Shown: positions 1-10,040 of the stretch, piece by piece
Layout: each line of letters opens with the position of its first letter
Numbering within the stretch: position 1 is the stretch's first letter
Assembly: GCA_963729935.1 (NCBI GenBank)
Contig: CAVSPW010000002.1
Coordinates: 1,736,001 to 1,800,000 of the forward strand
Reading direction: 5' to 3'
DNA from: CAIKMD01 sp963729935
GTDB lineage: Bacteria; Pseudomonadota; Alphaproteobacteria; ATCC43930; CGMCC-115725
Length of the DNA: 64,000 nucleotides
Position numbers and translations under genes: made by a program
Notes under the pieces: generated by a model
The model's database searches: none
What the model saw: the letters and a program-made list of their open reading frames with translations, nothing else
What the model was told of the DNA's origin: nothing

Positions 1-2
1 CG

Positions 3-320
3 CGCCCGCACCGGACCGGATTGGCGCCGGATCAGATCGCGGCCGCCATACGGACGCGCTACGACGATTATGAGCAGCGCGGCGATACGGTGGCGCAGCA
101 GAGCGAGGCGGAGCACCAAGCCCATCGGAGCTGGGTCGAGCAAACTTTCCTGAGGACAACAGGGTCGCAGTCGGGGCCCAATGACCAGGCGCTGCTCTTC
201 GGCCTCATCGTGGCAACCGATCTTTCGACCTGGAGGCTGTTGCGGCGGGAGTTTGGGCTTTATCGCCGCGTCGCCGAGGCCGTGGTCGTCGAAATGATCG
301 TCGCGCTGACCGGCCGCTAG
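3..320 (+). pseudogene. C-terminal remnant of a TetR-family regulator (runs off the left edge)
   Basis: The reading frame is open from the window edge, so the start is not visible; a TTG at 21 is only a fallback. The end of the protein, with ATDLSTWRLLRREFGL followed by a helix and the stop, resembles the C-terminal ligand-binding helices of TetR-type repressors, in which an aromatic-rich 'W+LLRR-GL' segment is common. The stretch YEQRGDTVAQQSEAEHQAHR looks shortened against my memory of such proteins: about fifteen residues that normally separate the two helices seem to be missing. I cannot tell whether this is a divergent intact gene or a decayed one. No DNA-binding domain lies in the window. 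Functional call is tentative. Confidence 0.35.
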
Positions 321-423
321 AGCGTTTTCGAGCGAAGTGGATACCGGTTCGCGTGAAGGAAACGCGACAAAACAAAAAGCGAGAGCCCCGGCTTTGATTC
401 CACCAAAGCCGGAAAGGCGCTAG
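320..423. repeat. Alphaproteobacterial dispersed palindromic repeat
   Basis: The segment beginning AGAGCGTTTTCGAGCGAAG, continuing through GATACCGGTTCGCGTGAA and ACGCGACAAAACAAA and ending AAAGGCGCTAG matches from memory a short repeat found many times in Rhizobiales genomes. It contains a perfect 9-bp inverted repeat CCGGCTTTG (388-396) / CAAAGCCGG (404-412) around a 7-nt loop. No second copy was noticed in the window. Its right end reads, on the minus strand, as the stop codon of the neighbouring oxidoreductase. Confidence 0.6.
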
Positions 424-1394
424 ACGGTCAGCACCGTCGAGCCGGTGGTCTTGCGCGCTTCGAGATCGCGATGCGCCTGCGCGACGTCCTTGAGCTTGTA
501 GCTCTGGCCGATCTCGATCTTGACGATACCGGCGGCGACCAGATCGAAAAGCTCCTTTGCCATGGCGCGCAGCTTCTCGGTCGTGCTTGCATAATGCGCG
601 AGGGTCGGTCGAGTCATATAGAGGGACCCTTTGCCGGTAAGGATATTGATGCTGAACGGCTCGACCAGGCCCGAGCTCTGGCCGAAGGAGACCATCAATC
701 CCAGCGGCGCGAGGCAATCGAGCGACTTCATGAACGTATCCTTGCCGACCGAGTCATAGACCACCGGCACTTTCTTGCCCTGGGTGATCTCGACCACGCG
801 CTTTTGGAAATCTTCTTTCGCGTAGTCGATCACGTGATCGCAACCATGGGCCCGCGCGAGCTCTGCTTTCGCGGCGCTTCCGACGGTGCCGATGACGAGG
901 GCGCCGAGATGCTTGGCCCATTGGCAGGCGATGAGACCAACCCCGCCCGCGGCCGCGTGAATGAGGATCGGATCGCCCGGTTTCACGCGATAGGTCTGGC
1001 GCAAGAGATACTGGGCGGTCAGCCCCTTGAGCATCATGGCGGCCGCCTGTTGGTCGGTGACGCCGTCGGGCAGCTTGACGAGCCGGTCCGCCGGGATGAG
1101 ACGCGCCTCGGCATAGGCGCCGATCGGGGCATTGCCATAGGCCACGCGGTCGCCGGGCTTAAGGTCCGTGACGGCCGCGCCGACCTCTTCCACCACGCCG
1201 GCGCCCTCGCCGCCAAGGCTCGAAGGCAGCGGCAGCGGATAAATCCCGCGGCGGTTATAGGTGTCGATGAAATTGAGGCCGACGGCCGTATGACGGATTC
1301 GGGCCTCGCCGGCGGTGGGCTTGCCGAGCTCGGTTTCTTCCCAGGTCAGCACTTCGGGGCCGCCCGTTTTGTGAATGCGAACGATATGGGTCAT
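420..1394 (-). CDS. qor: NADPH:quinone oxidoreductase, MDR superfamily
   Basis: 324 residues, the usual size for zinc-independent quinone reductases of the medium-chain dehydrogenase/reductase family. An N-terminal GroES-like domain (GLNFIDTYNRRGIYPLPLP, about 38-56) is followed by a Rossmann fold with the nucleotide-binding loop HAAAGGVG near residue 150. No cysteine cluster for a structural zinc is seen, as expected for QorA types. It should reduce quinones to semiquinones with NADPH in the cytosol. The start is the ATG at 1394, preceded by AAGGAG at a good distance; the open frame continues further upstream but only into the neighbouring gene. The gene lies 16 nt downstream of a dienelactone hydrolase gene on the same strand, so the two are probably co-transcribed. 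The stop codon lies inside a dispersed repeat. Confidence 0.88.
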   Translation of the reverse strand: MTHIVRIHKTGGPEVLTWEETELGKPTAGEARIRHTAVGLNFIDTYNRRGIYPLPLPSSLGGEGAGVVEEVGAAVTDLKPGDRVAYGNAPIGAYAEARLIPADRLVKLPDGVTDQQAAAMMLKGLTAQYLLRQTYRVKPGDPILIHAAAGGVGLIACQWAKHLGALVIGTVGSAAKAELARAHGCDHVIDYAKEDFQKRVVEITQGKKVPVVYDSVGKDTFMKSLDCLAPLGLMVSFGQSSGLVEPFSINILTGKGSLYMTRPTLAHYASTTEKLRAMAKELFDLVAAGIVKIEIGQSYKLKDVAQAHRDLEARKTTGSTVLTV

Positions 1395-1410
1395 TGCGGT
1401 CTCCTTTGGC

Positions 1411-2109
1411 TCAGCCGCCGAGCGCGCGGCGGAAGAATTCGGCCGTGCGCGCATTGGCGAGATCGGCGGCAGGTTTTTGAAACGCGTGGCTTCCGATGCG
1501 CGCGAATCCGTGATCGGCACCGGGATAGGAATAAATCGTGACCCGCCTGTTATTCTTCAGGCCTCCGGCGATCTGGAGCTGGGCTTGCCGCGGCACGAAT
1601 TTGTCGTTCTCGGCGATGTGCAAGAGCAAGGGCTTGGTGATGTTTGCGGCTTCGCCGAGCGCGGCTTGGATGTTGACGCCGTAATAGCCGGCATTGGCGT
1701 CCGTATCGGAGCGGCAGGCCATGAGATAAGCGAGTCTGCCGCCGATGCAATAGCCAAGGGCGCCGACCTTGCCCGTACAGGCGGGATGCGCGCGCAGCGC
1801 GGCGACCGTCGCCTTCAGATCTTCGATTCCCATGGCCTCATCGAAGCGTTGCAGATAGCCGACGCCCTTCTTGAACTCGTCTTCCTTGTCGGAATCGAGC
1901 TCGATTCCGGGCTTCAGCCGCCAGAACAAATCGGGCGCCGTCGCGACATAGCCTTGGGCGGCGGCGGCATCGACGACCCCGCGCAGCCAGCGATTGACGC
2001 CGAAAATCTCCTGGATCACGACGAGGCCGGGTCCGGATCCGCCCCCGGGCAGGGCGATATAGGCCTTGAAACTCCCGCCATCCGGCGAACGGATGGATTG
2101 ATCGGCCAT
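1411..2109 (-). CDS. Dienelactone hydrolase family protein
   Basis: 232 residues with the alpha/beta-hydrolase layout of carboxymethylenebutenolidases: the strand-turn VVIQEIFGVN (about 31-40) is typical of the family, the nucleophile elbow is GYCIGG (Cys nucleophile), the acid is the Asp in AENDKFVP and the histidine is in GADHGFA. Family members hydrolyse dienelactone in chlorocatechol degradation, but many are general esterases; the substrate here is unknown. The start ATG at 2109 faces the divergently transcribed amidohydrolase at 2250, leaving about 140 bp for promoters. It is upstream of and probably in operon with the quinone oxidoreductase. A second family member lies at 30466-31185. 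Confidence 0.85.
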   Translation of the reverse strand: MADQSIRSPDGGSFKAYIALPGGGSGPGLVVIQEIFGVNRWLRGVVDAAAAQGYVATAPDLFWRLKPGIELDSDKEDEFKKGVGYLQRFDEAMGIEDLKATVAALRAHPACTGKVGALGYCIGGRLAYLMACRSDTDANAGYYGVNIQAALGEAANITKPLLLHIAENDKFVPRQAQLQIAGGLKNNRRVTIYSYPGADHGFARIGSHAFQKPAADLANARTAEFFRRALGG

Positions 2110-2249
2110 GGGCGCGTCCTTCCTGCGCTTTTGCAGCGACTCTAACCAGCATCCAAAAGCTTGTCACGCCGGCCAAAGATCGGCAAAGTGAGCGCGCGTC
2201 GAAGATCACAAGCCAGCTCGCGATCAGGAGCGGCGAACGGGAGGAAACC

Positions 2250-3329
2250 ATGACCCACGAGAATGGACTCAACGGCTCGAATCGCCGCCAATTCCTGACC
2301 GGCTTGGCGGTTGCCGGTACCGCCGCGATGCTTCCGCTCGGTGCGGGCTTTGCGCAGACGTCCCAACCCAGGCATCACGGCGTCGTCGACGTGCATCATC
2401 ATTTTTGGGCGCCCGAATATTTGAAGGCGCAGGTCGGTTGGGAGGACGCGCATCACGTTCCTCATTTCCCGGGAATGCAGGAATGGACGCCGGAAGTGTC
2501 GCTCGCGGAGATGGACAAGGCCGGGGTCAAAACATCGGTGTTGTCGCTCGCCTCGATCAGCCAAGGCATGTGGGGCCTCGACGCCGCGGCCGCGACCCGG
2601 GTCGTCCTTGCGTGCCACGATTACGGGGCCAAGGTGATCAGCGATCATCCCGGGCGGTTCGGGCTCTTCGCGCCGCTGAACATGATCGACGTCGCCTCGT
2701 CGCTAAAGGAAATCGAGCATGCCTACGACCAGGTGCATGCCGACGGGATCGGCGTGCAGTCGAGTTACAACGGGGTCTATCTCGGCGACCCGATGTACGA
2801 CCCGATCTGGGAGGAGCTCAACCGGCGCCACGCGGTGGTTTTCGTCCACGGTCCGAACAGCGCGTGCTGCAGCCAGATCAAAGACGGGCCGGGCATGTAT
2901 ACGTCGATCGTCGAAGTGACGTTCGACGTCACGCGCACCTGTGCGAGCCTTCTCAGCAGCGGCGGGCTTCAGCGTTACCCGAATATCCAATGGATCATCG
3001 CCTATGGCGGGGGCACGCTGCCTTTCGTCGCCGGCCGGATCAATAATTTCTTCAAGAACGCGAAGAACCTCAAGGACATCGCGCCCAACGGCGTGACCGC
3101 CGAGTTGCAGAAATTCAACGTCGATACGGTCAATGTGACGAACGCTTCCTCGATGGCGGCGATCCTCAAATTCCTGCCATCCTCGCACGTGCTGTACGGC
3201 ACGGATTTCATCTATTTCCACAACGACCAGCTGGATGATCTGGATCGGCGCGCGCTGCCGGCAAAGGAGAAGGCGGCGATCTTCTCGGGCAACGCCAAGC
3301 GCTTGCTTCCAAGGCTCGCAAAGGCCTGA
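2250..3329 (+). CDS. Tat-exported amidohydrolase-2 (ACMSD-like) family protein, catalytic His replaced
   Basis: 359 residues. The N-terminus has NRRQFLTGLAVAGTAAMLPL, a twin-arginine signal with the RRxFL core and a hydrophobic stretch, so export to the periplasm is likely. The mature part is a TIM-barrel amidohydrolase of the aminocarboxymuconate-semialdehyde decarboxylase type: the metal-binding VDVHHHF near residue 47, a later histidine in VVFVHG, and the C-terminal aspartate in LYGTD. The family's usual 'SHGGG' motif, which carries a catalytic histidine, reads IIAYGGGTLP here, so that histidine is a tyrosine. Start ATG at 2250 follows GGGAGG. The paralogue 4 nt downstream keeps the histidine. 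Reaction (decarboxylation or hydrolysis) cannot be assigned. Confidence 0.85.
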   Translation: MTHENGLNGSNRRQFLTGLAVAGTAAMLPLGAGFAQTSQPRHHGVVDVHHHFWAPEYLKAQVGWEDAHHVPHFPGMQEWTPEVSLAEMDKAGVKTSVLSLASISQGMWGLDAAAATRVVLACHDYGAKVISDHPGRFGLFAPLNMIDVASSLKEIEHAYDQVHADGIGVQSSYNGVYLGDPMYDPIWEELNRRHAVVFVHGPNSACCSQIKDGPGMYTSIVEVTFDVTRTCASLLSSGGLQRYPNIQWIIAYGGGTLPFVAGRINNFFKNAKNLKDIAPNGVTAELQKFNVDTVNVTNASSMAAILKFLPSSHVLYGTDFIYFHNDQLDDLDRRALPAKEKAAIFSGNAKRLLPRLAKA

Positions 3330-3333
3330 CAGC

Positions 3334-4380
3334 ATGGTGAGCCGCAGGGAGTTTATCGGCGGGTTGGCGGCCGCCGGCGCCGCGACCATGGTCTCAGGGT
3401 CAAAGGCCGTGGCGCAGGCGCCGATGCATCGCGGGATCATCGACACGCACCATCATTTTTACGCGCCCGAATACAAGCAAGCCTCGATCGATTGGGCCGA
3501 GCCCAAGCACATTGGGACGAGCCCGCTGATCAAATCCTGGTCGCCGGAGCAATCGCTCGAAGAGATGGACAAGGGCGGAATCGAAACCGCCGTCGTCTCG
3601 CTGCCGTCGACGCCGGGCCTGTGGTTCGACAAGGGGCCGGAAATGGCGGTCAAGATGTCGCGGATCGTCAATGATTACGCGGCGGGCATGGTGCAGAAAT
3701 ATCCCAAGCGTTTCGGCTTCTGGGCGGCGCTGCCGATGCTCGATATCGATGCGAGCCTCAAGGAAATCACCCATGCGCTCGACGAGCTGAAGGCAGACGG
3801 CATCGGGCTGCAGACCAATTACGGCGATAAATGGCCGGGTGATCCGATCTATGCGCCCGTGTTCGAGGAGCTCAACCGCCGCCATGCGGTGGTCTATTTT
3901 CATCCTCTGACGCCGGCCTGTTGCGGCCGCATCCATGACGGCGCGCCCAATCCGGCGGTGCTCGAAGTGCCGTTCGATACGACGCGCGCGATCGTCAGCC
4001 TGTTGATGAGCGGCAGCTTCGTCAAATACCGCAACATCAAGTGGCTCTGGTCGCATGGGGGCGGCGATATCCCGATGCTGTCGGGGCGCATCAATGCGTT
4101 CGTCAGGCGCGACAAAAACCTCGCGAGCTTTGCGCCCAATGGCGTCTATGCCGAGCTTCAACGCATGCATTACGACACCGCCAACGCGGTGTGGAAGCCC
4201 AGCTGGGGCGCGGTGCGCAGCCTCATTCCGGTGTCGCAGATCGTGTTCGGCACGGATTATCCGTATTTCTTCGTCGATCAAGTCGGCGAGCTGGCCAAGC
4301 GGGGGCTTTCGGCCAAGGCTCTCGAGGCGGTCTATAGCGGCAATGCCAAGAAACTGCTTCCACGGCTTGCGAAGCTTTAA
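3334..4380 (+). CDS. Tat-exported amidohydrolase-2 (ACMSD-like) family protein
   Basis: 348 residues from the ATG at 3334; the frame is open upstream but only as an overlap with the previous gene. SRREFIGGLAAAG at the N-terminus is a twin-arginine motif and hydrophobic segment, so the protein is probably periplasmic. Metal-binding and catalytic elements are all present: IDTHHHFY, the histidine of VVYFHPL, SHGGG (in LWSHGGGDIP) and the aspartate of VFGTDYPYF. It is a clear tandem paralogue of the preceding gene, with shared segments such as the 'ELNRRHAVV' helix. It is followed after 76 nt by a periplasmic binding-protein gene on the same strand. Substrate unknown; members of this family act on aromatic carboxylates. 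Confidence 0.87.
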   Translation: MVSRREFIGGLAAAGAATMVSGSKAVAQAPMHRGIIDTHHHFYAPEYKQASIDWAEPKHIGTSPLIKSWSPEQSLEEMDKGGIETAVVSLPSTPGLWFDKGPEMAVKMSRIVNDYAAGMVQKYPKRFGFWAALPMLDIDASLKEITHALDELKADGIGLQTNYGDKWPGDPIYAPVFEELNRRHAVVYFHPLTPACCGRIHDGAPNPAVLEVPFDTTRAIVSLLMSGSFVKYRNIKWLWSHGGGDIPMLSGRINAFVRRDKNLASFAPNGVYAELQRMHYDTANAVWKPSWGAVRSLIPVSQIVFGTDYPYFFVDQVGELAKRGLSAKALEAVYSGNAKKLLPRLAKL

Positions 4381-4409
4381 CGGCGGCAGCCAAACGACGC
4401 GGCGCGGGC

Positions 4410-4428
4410 GGCGGGCCGTGGGCCCGCC
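4410..4428. other. Stable inverted repeat between amidohydrolase and binding-protein genes
   Basis: GGCGGGCC (4410-4417) and GGCCCGCC (4421-4428) form a perfect 8-bp stem with a 3-nt loop. No T-tract follows, so it is not a normal intrinsic terminator. It could set different mRNA levels for the upstream enzymes and the downstream binding protein, as such hairpins often do in transport operons. Confidence 0.35.
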
Positions 4429-4456
4429 GACGCCGGTTCAGGGGGGGTCGGAGTCC

Positions 4457-5446
4457 ATGAGATGGAATCATGTCGGCGCTGCGTTCGGGATGCTCGTAGG
4501 AATGATGACGATGCCCGCGCTTGCCGCAACGACGCTTGAAGTCAGCCTCTTCCCCAGTGCGGGATGGGTGCTCCATATCGGCATCGCCGAAGGATATTTT
4601 GCCAAGGAAGGGCTCGAGGTGCGGCCCAATCCGATCACCAGCTCCGTCGCGCAAATCACCGGCATGATGGATGGAAAATTCGATCTCGGCCTGACCGCGC
4701 TCGACAACGTCATCGCCTACGATGCCGGCCAAGGCGCCGCACCGCTCAAAGAGAAAGCCGACCTCTTTGCGTTCATGGGCGGCGAAGGCGGCGGGCTCCA
4801 TCTCATCGCGGCGCCCGAGATCAAGACGATCGAGGCGTTGAGAGGAAAGCCCTTGGCGGTCGACGCCAAGACGACCGGCTTTGCCTTCGTGCTCTATCAC
4901 ATTCTCGAAACTCATGGGGTGAAACGGGGCGATTATGAGCTTGTCGCGGTCGGCAGTTCCCAAAAGCGGTATGAGGCGCTGCTCGAGAAAAAGGCCGTGG
5001 GCGGCCTCCTGGACCGGCCGTTCGATTCTTTCGCCAAGGCGAAGGGGTTCAACGATCTCGCCGCCATGAGTCAGGTCCTCCCGCATTACCAATCGAGCGT
5101 CGGCATGGCGCGCCGCGCTTGGGCGAAGGATCATCGGGACGCGCTGGTCGGTTTCATTCGCGGTTATGTGCAGGCGAGTCTGTGGTTGTTCGATTCGCGC
5201 AACAAAGAGGCCGCCATCGCCGTCCTCGTGAAACAGACGCCGAACCTCACGCATGAGGGCGCGGAGCATATCTACGCGGACACGACGGGCCGCAACACTT
5301 TGACCTCGCCCATGGCCGCGATGGATCCCAAGGGCGTCGCGACGGTGGTGGCTTTGCGCAGCCAGTATGGCGAACCGAAGCGCAAACTCGATGCGCGGGA
5401 ATTCTATGATCTAAGCTACTATCGCGCGGCGCTGGGCAAGAAATAG
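4457..5446 (+). CDS. ABC transporter substrate-binding protein, NMT1/THI5 (SsuA-like) type
   Basis: 329 residues starting MRWNHVG at the ATG at 4457; an ATG at 4469 lies out of frame. Residues 1-23 form a Sec signal peptide ending in ALAATT. The body resembles NMT1/SsuA-type periplasmic binding proteins for sulfonates, nitrate or pyrimidine precursors: GIAEGYFAKEGLEV near residue 41, then SSVAQITGMMDGKFDLGLT, where such proteins carry their ligand-binding loop. No permease or ATPase gene is next to it, so it either uses a transporter encoded elsewhere or serves the two upstream periplasmic amidohydrolases. The same-strand, 76-nt spacing supports co-transcription with them. Ligand not assignable. 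Confidence 0.8.
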   Translation: MRWNHVGAAFGMLVGMMTMPALAATTLEVSLFPSAGWVLHIGIAEGYFAKEGLEVRPNPITSSVAQITGMMDGKFDLGLTALDNVIAYDAGQGAAPLKEKADLFAFMGGEGGGLHLIAAPEIKTIEALRGKPLAVDAKTTGFAFVLYHILETHGVKRGDYELVAVGSSQKRYEALLEKKAVGGLLDRPFDSFAKAKGFNDLAAMSQVLPHYQSSVGMARRAWAKDHRDALVGFIRGYVQASLWLFDSRNKEAAIAVLVKQTPNLTHEGAEHIYADTTGRNTLTSPMAAMDPKGVATVVALRSQYGEPKRKLDAREFYDLSYYRAALGKK

Positions 5447-5497
5447 CCGATTAGATCGATTCGACGGCTTCTGCCATCAGCCGACCGCGGCAGAACA

Positions 5498-5950
5498 TCA
5501 AATCAGGAGTGCGCCTTCGAGGAGCAGGAGCCGGCGTTTCGTCTCGACGCCGCCTTCGCCGCTATAGCCGCCCAGCTCGCCTTCGGCGCCGGTGACGCGG
5601 TGGCAGGGCAAGAGGATCGGTAGAGGATTGCGGGCGCAGGCGCGGCCGACGGCGCGCGGACTGAGCTTCAGCGCCTTGGCAAGCTGCCCATAGGAGCGCG
5701 TCTCGCCATAGGGGATCCTTGCCATCAACGCCCAGACGCGCCGCTCGCTGGGCGATCCGTCGGGAGCCAAGGGCAGGTCGAAGCTCTGGCGCTGTCCGGC
5801 GAAATAGGCGTCGAGCTGGCGCTTCGCGGCTTGCAGCAAGGGCGATGCCTTGCCCGCGGATTTTCCGCCCCAGATCAGCGCCGTGATCGCCCCGCCCTCC
5901 TCAAAGAGCGTCAGGCGGCCCAGCGGACTGGCGAAGGAAAGCCGCGCCAT
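5498..5950 (-). CDS. ogt: Methylated-DNA--[protein]-cysteine S-methyltransferase
   Basis: 150 residues, the size of the single-domain Ogt-type O6-alkylguanine-DNA alkyltransferase without an Ada regulatory domain. The active-site motif LLPCHRV supplies the acceptor cysteine. IPYGETRSYGQLAKAL and SPRAVGRACARNP form the helix-turn-helix and arginine-finger segment that flips the damaged base. It repairs O6-methylguanine by irreversible transfer of the methyl group to the cysteine. Its start lies 3 nt after the stop of the DUF255 gene upstream, so the two form a short operon on the minus strand. No Ada-type regulator is nearby. Confidence 0.92.
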   Translation of the reverse strand: MARLSFASPLGRLTLFEEGGAITALIWGGKSAGKASPLLQAAKRQLDAYFAGQRQSFDLPLAPDGSPSERRVWALMARIPYGETRSYGQLAKALKLSPRAVGRACARNPLPILLPCHRVTGAEGELGGYSGEGGVETKRRLLLLEGALLI

Positions 5951-5953
5951 GGC

Positions 5954-7969
<2,016 letters not shown>

Positions 7970-8048
7970 GGAGCCAGTTTAAGGCTTTTTTCACTCTGCC
8001 GTGAGCACCAATCCCATCGCCGGAATTCGCGTCTGGCCGCAGGCGAGT

Positions 8049-8819
8049 TCAGCCGGGCTTGCGCGCGACCGCGAAGATCGAGGTTCCGAACGACGCCTGC
8101 GGGAAAAGCTTCTCGATCGCAAGTGCCCTCGACAGGAGTGCCGAAGCGAGGCGGTTCGGCGGATTGAAGCCGGTGCGCATGATATCGGTAGCATTGTGTT
8201 TGCGGTCGACGAAGAACTTACGCACGAGCGCGGCGGGGAGCATCGACCAGCCCCAATAACGGAGGGCCAAGATCGCCAGCCCAGCTTTGGTTATATGTTC
8301 GTGCAGCAAGGGACGATTATAGCGTCGATAATGCCCGAGGATCGTATCGTAGCGTGAGTAGAGGTACTGCCCGGCGGGCACATTGATGAACAGATAGCCG
8401 CCAGGTTTGAGATGGTAGGCCGCCGCTTCAAGAAATGCTTTGGCGTCTGCCACATGTTCGACCACATCCAATAAGATCACGAAATCGTATCGAGCATGAA
8501 GCTCAGGCCACCTCTCGGAAATGTCGTAATAGAGCACCCTCCCGCTAACCGACGAGTGCTTTGCCAGGGCGGTACGATTGAGTTCGCAGCCATCTGTTCG
8601 CCACGCCGTCATCGCGGCGAATTGGCGCTGAACGACACCTTCGCCGCAACCGATATCCAGGCCGCGCATCGGCTTTCTGTGATCGAGGCCAAGCTTTCTC
8701 GCAGTGCGCAAGAGCACATTGAATCGGCCGCGCACCCAGAAATGGTTTACGTCCGCAAAATCATAATAACTTTCGGCGAAATTGTTTGTTCTGTGCGACA
8801 TGGCCTCTGCATCGGCCAT
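8049..8819 (-). CDS. Class I SAM-dependent methyltransferase
   Basis: 256 residues from the ATG at 8819, which has GGGA eight bases upstream. Longer (8897) and shorter (8801) ATG starts exist in the same frame; the longest has no ribosome-binding site and would leave only 42 bp to the divergent glycosyltransferase. Motif I is RGLDIGCGEG, followed by the acidic residue of DGCELN at the end of the second strand and a motif IV-like FVILLDVVEHV. PGGYLFINVPAG and YSRYDTILGHYRRY are typical of UbiG-like methyltransferases that act on polysaccharide or lipid-linked substrates. The divergent pairing with a family 2 glycosyltransferase points to modification of a surface glycan or glycolipid; this is inference. 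Confidence 0.78.
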   Translation of the reverse strand: MADAEAMSHRTNNFAESYYDFADVNHFWVRGRFNVLLRTARKLGLDHRKPMRGLDIGCGEGVVQRQFAAMTAWRTDGCELNRTALAKHSSVSGRVLYYDISERWPELHARYDFVILLDVVEHVADAKAFLEAAAYHLKPGGYLFINVPAGQYLYSRYDTILGHYRRYNRPLLHEHITKAGLAILALRYWGWSMLPAALVRKFFVDRKHNATDIMRTGFNPPNRLASALLSRALAIEKLFPQASFGTSIFAVARKPG

Positions 8820-8939
8820 TGGATCAATCCCATTGCTGCGCCGTGCGAACCCGGCCGAACCTTGGGCCAGCGGTAGAGTTTCCTTAACGCGCCGCATGCT
8901 AAGAGGAGATGTTTAACAGGCCGTGAGTATGGAGGCGGA

Positions 8940-9992
8940 ATGCTGGCGGCGGGATGCGATCCATTCGGCGCCGGCCAAAGCCGCGAGACCAGCGTCGTGC
9001 GGCGCTTATCTGTCGTCGCCCCGTGCTTCAATGAAGCAGAGACGCTTTTTGAGCTGCATCGGCGTGTTTCATTGGCCTGCCAAGCGGCAATCGGCGCCGA
9101 TTACGAAATCGTCCTCGTCAATGACGGTTCGCGCGACGATACGTGGAGGATGATGGCGCTGCTGGCGATGCGTGATCCCCATGTCATCGCCATCAATTTG
9201 ACACGCAATTACGGCAAGCAAAGTGCGCTAACGGCGGGTCTCGATCATTGCTGCGGGGAGCGCATCTTAATCATCGATGCCGACCTGCAGGATCCGCCGG
9301 AGCTTCTGCCGCAAATGTTAGCGCTCATGGATCAGGGTGCGGACGTGGTCTACGGCCAGCGCCGCAATCGCAGCGGCGAGACCCGGTTCAAAACTGCGCT
9401 GACCTGGCTCTTTTACCGGCTGTGGCGCCGCTTGGCCGATATCGACATCCCGCTCGACACAGGTGATTTCCGACTAATAAACCGCCGCATCCTGACTGTG
9501 CTACGCTCAATGCCTGAACAGACCCGTTTTATTCCCGGGATGGTGAGCTGGGTGGGGCTGAAGCAGACGCCGCTCGTTTACGATCGCAACGCACGCTTTG
9601 CCGGGGAGACCGGTCTTCCGCTGAGAAAGCTCGTGGCGTTGGCGCTTGATGGCATTACGGGCTTTTCGGTGGTCCCGTTGCGTATCGCCTCTTATATCGG
9701 CCTCGCCACCGGGGCGCTCGGCTTAAGCATGTTGTTCTACACAATCGGTGGCTGGCTGTTCGGCAAGGCCCCCCTGGGCTGGGCCAGCACCAATACGATC
9801 ATTCTCGTCATCGGCAGCGCTCAACTCATGGTGCTGGGCATTGTCGGCGAATATCTCGGCCGGCTTTACATGGAGTCAAAACGCCGTCCGCTTTATCTGA
9901 TCGACACCATGATTGCACAAGCCCCCGCGCTTGCGCGGAGCGACGAGGCCCAGGCCACGGTCGAACGGCCCGCAAGCGCGAGGAGCCGCTGA
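8940..9992 (+). CDS. Family 2 glycosyltransferase, DPM1/ArnC-like with two C-terminal membrane segments
   Basis: 350 residues. The GT-A domain begins with LSVVAPCFNEAETL (about 23-36) and VLVNDGSRDDT, has the metal-binding IIDADLQDPPE and continues with NRRSGETRFK-like and DTGDFRLINR segments characteristic of polyprenyl-phosphate glycosyltransferases (GtrB, ArnC, DPM1 group). Two membrane spans follow, roughly 232-258 and 268-295, ending in the family motif GEYLGRLYMESKRRP. It should transfer a sugar from a nucleotide donor to undecaprenyl phosphate at the inner face of the cytoplasmic membrane. Start ATG at 8940 follows GGAGG. No flippase or second glycosyltransferase is adjacent. The 3' tail beyond residue 325 is extra and low-complexity. 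Confidence 0.87.
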   Translation: MLAAGCDPFGAGQSRETSVVRRLSVVAPCFNEAETLFELHRRVSLACQAAIGADYEIVLVNDGSRDDTWRMMALLAMRDPHVIAINLTRNYGKQSALTAGLDHCCGERILIIDADLQDPPELLPQMLALMDQGADVVYGQRRNRSGETRFKTALTWLFYRLWRRLADIDIPLDTGDFRLINRRILTVLRSMPEQTRFIPGMVSWVGLKQTPLVYDRNARFAGETGLPLRKLVALALDGITGFSVVPLRIASYIGLATGALGLSMLFYTIGGWLFGKAPLGWASTNTIILVIGSAQLMVLGIVGEYLGRLYMESKRRPLYLIDTMIAQAPALARSDEAQATVERPASARSR

Positions 9993-10040
9993 CCGGCCCG
10001 AGAAAGCGCGCTGCGGCTCGCTCCAGGGCTCCCCTGCCGC

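Noticed and set aside
4055..4456. Upstream extension of the NMT1-type binding protein
   Set aside because: It overlaps the amidohydrolase in another frame; the ATG at 4457 starts a clean signal peptide.
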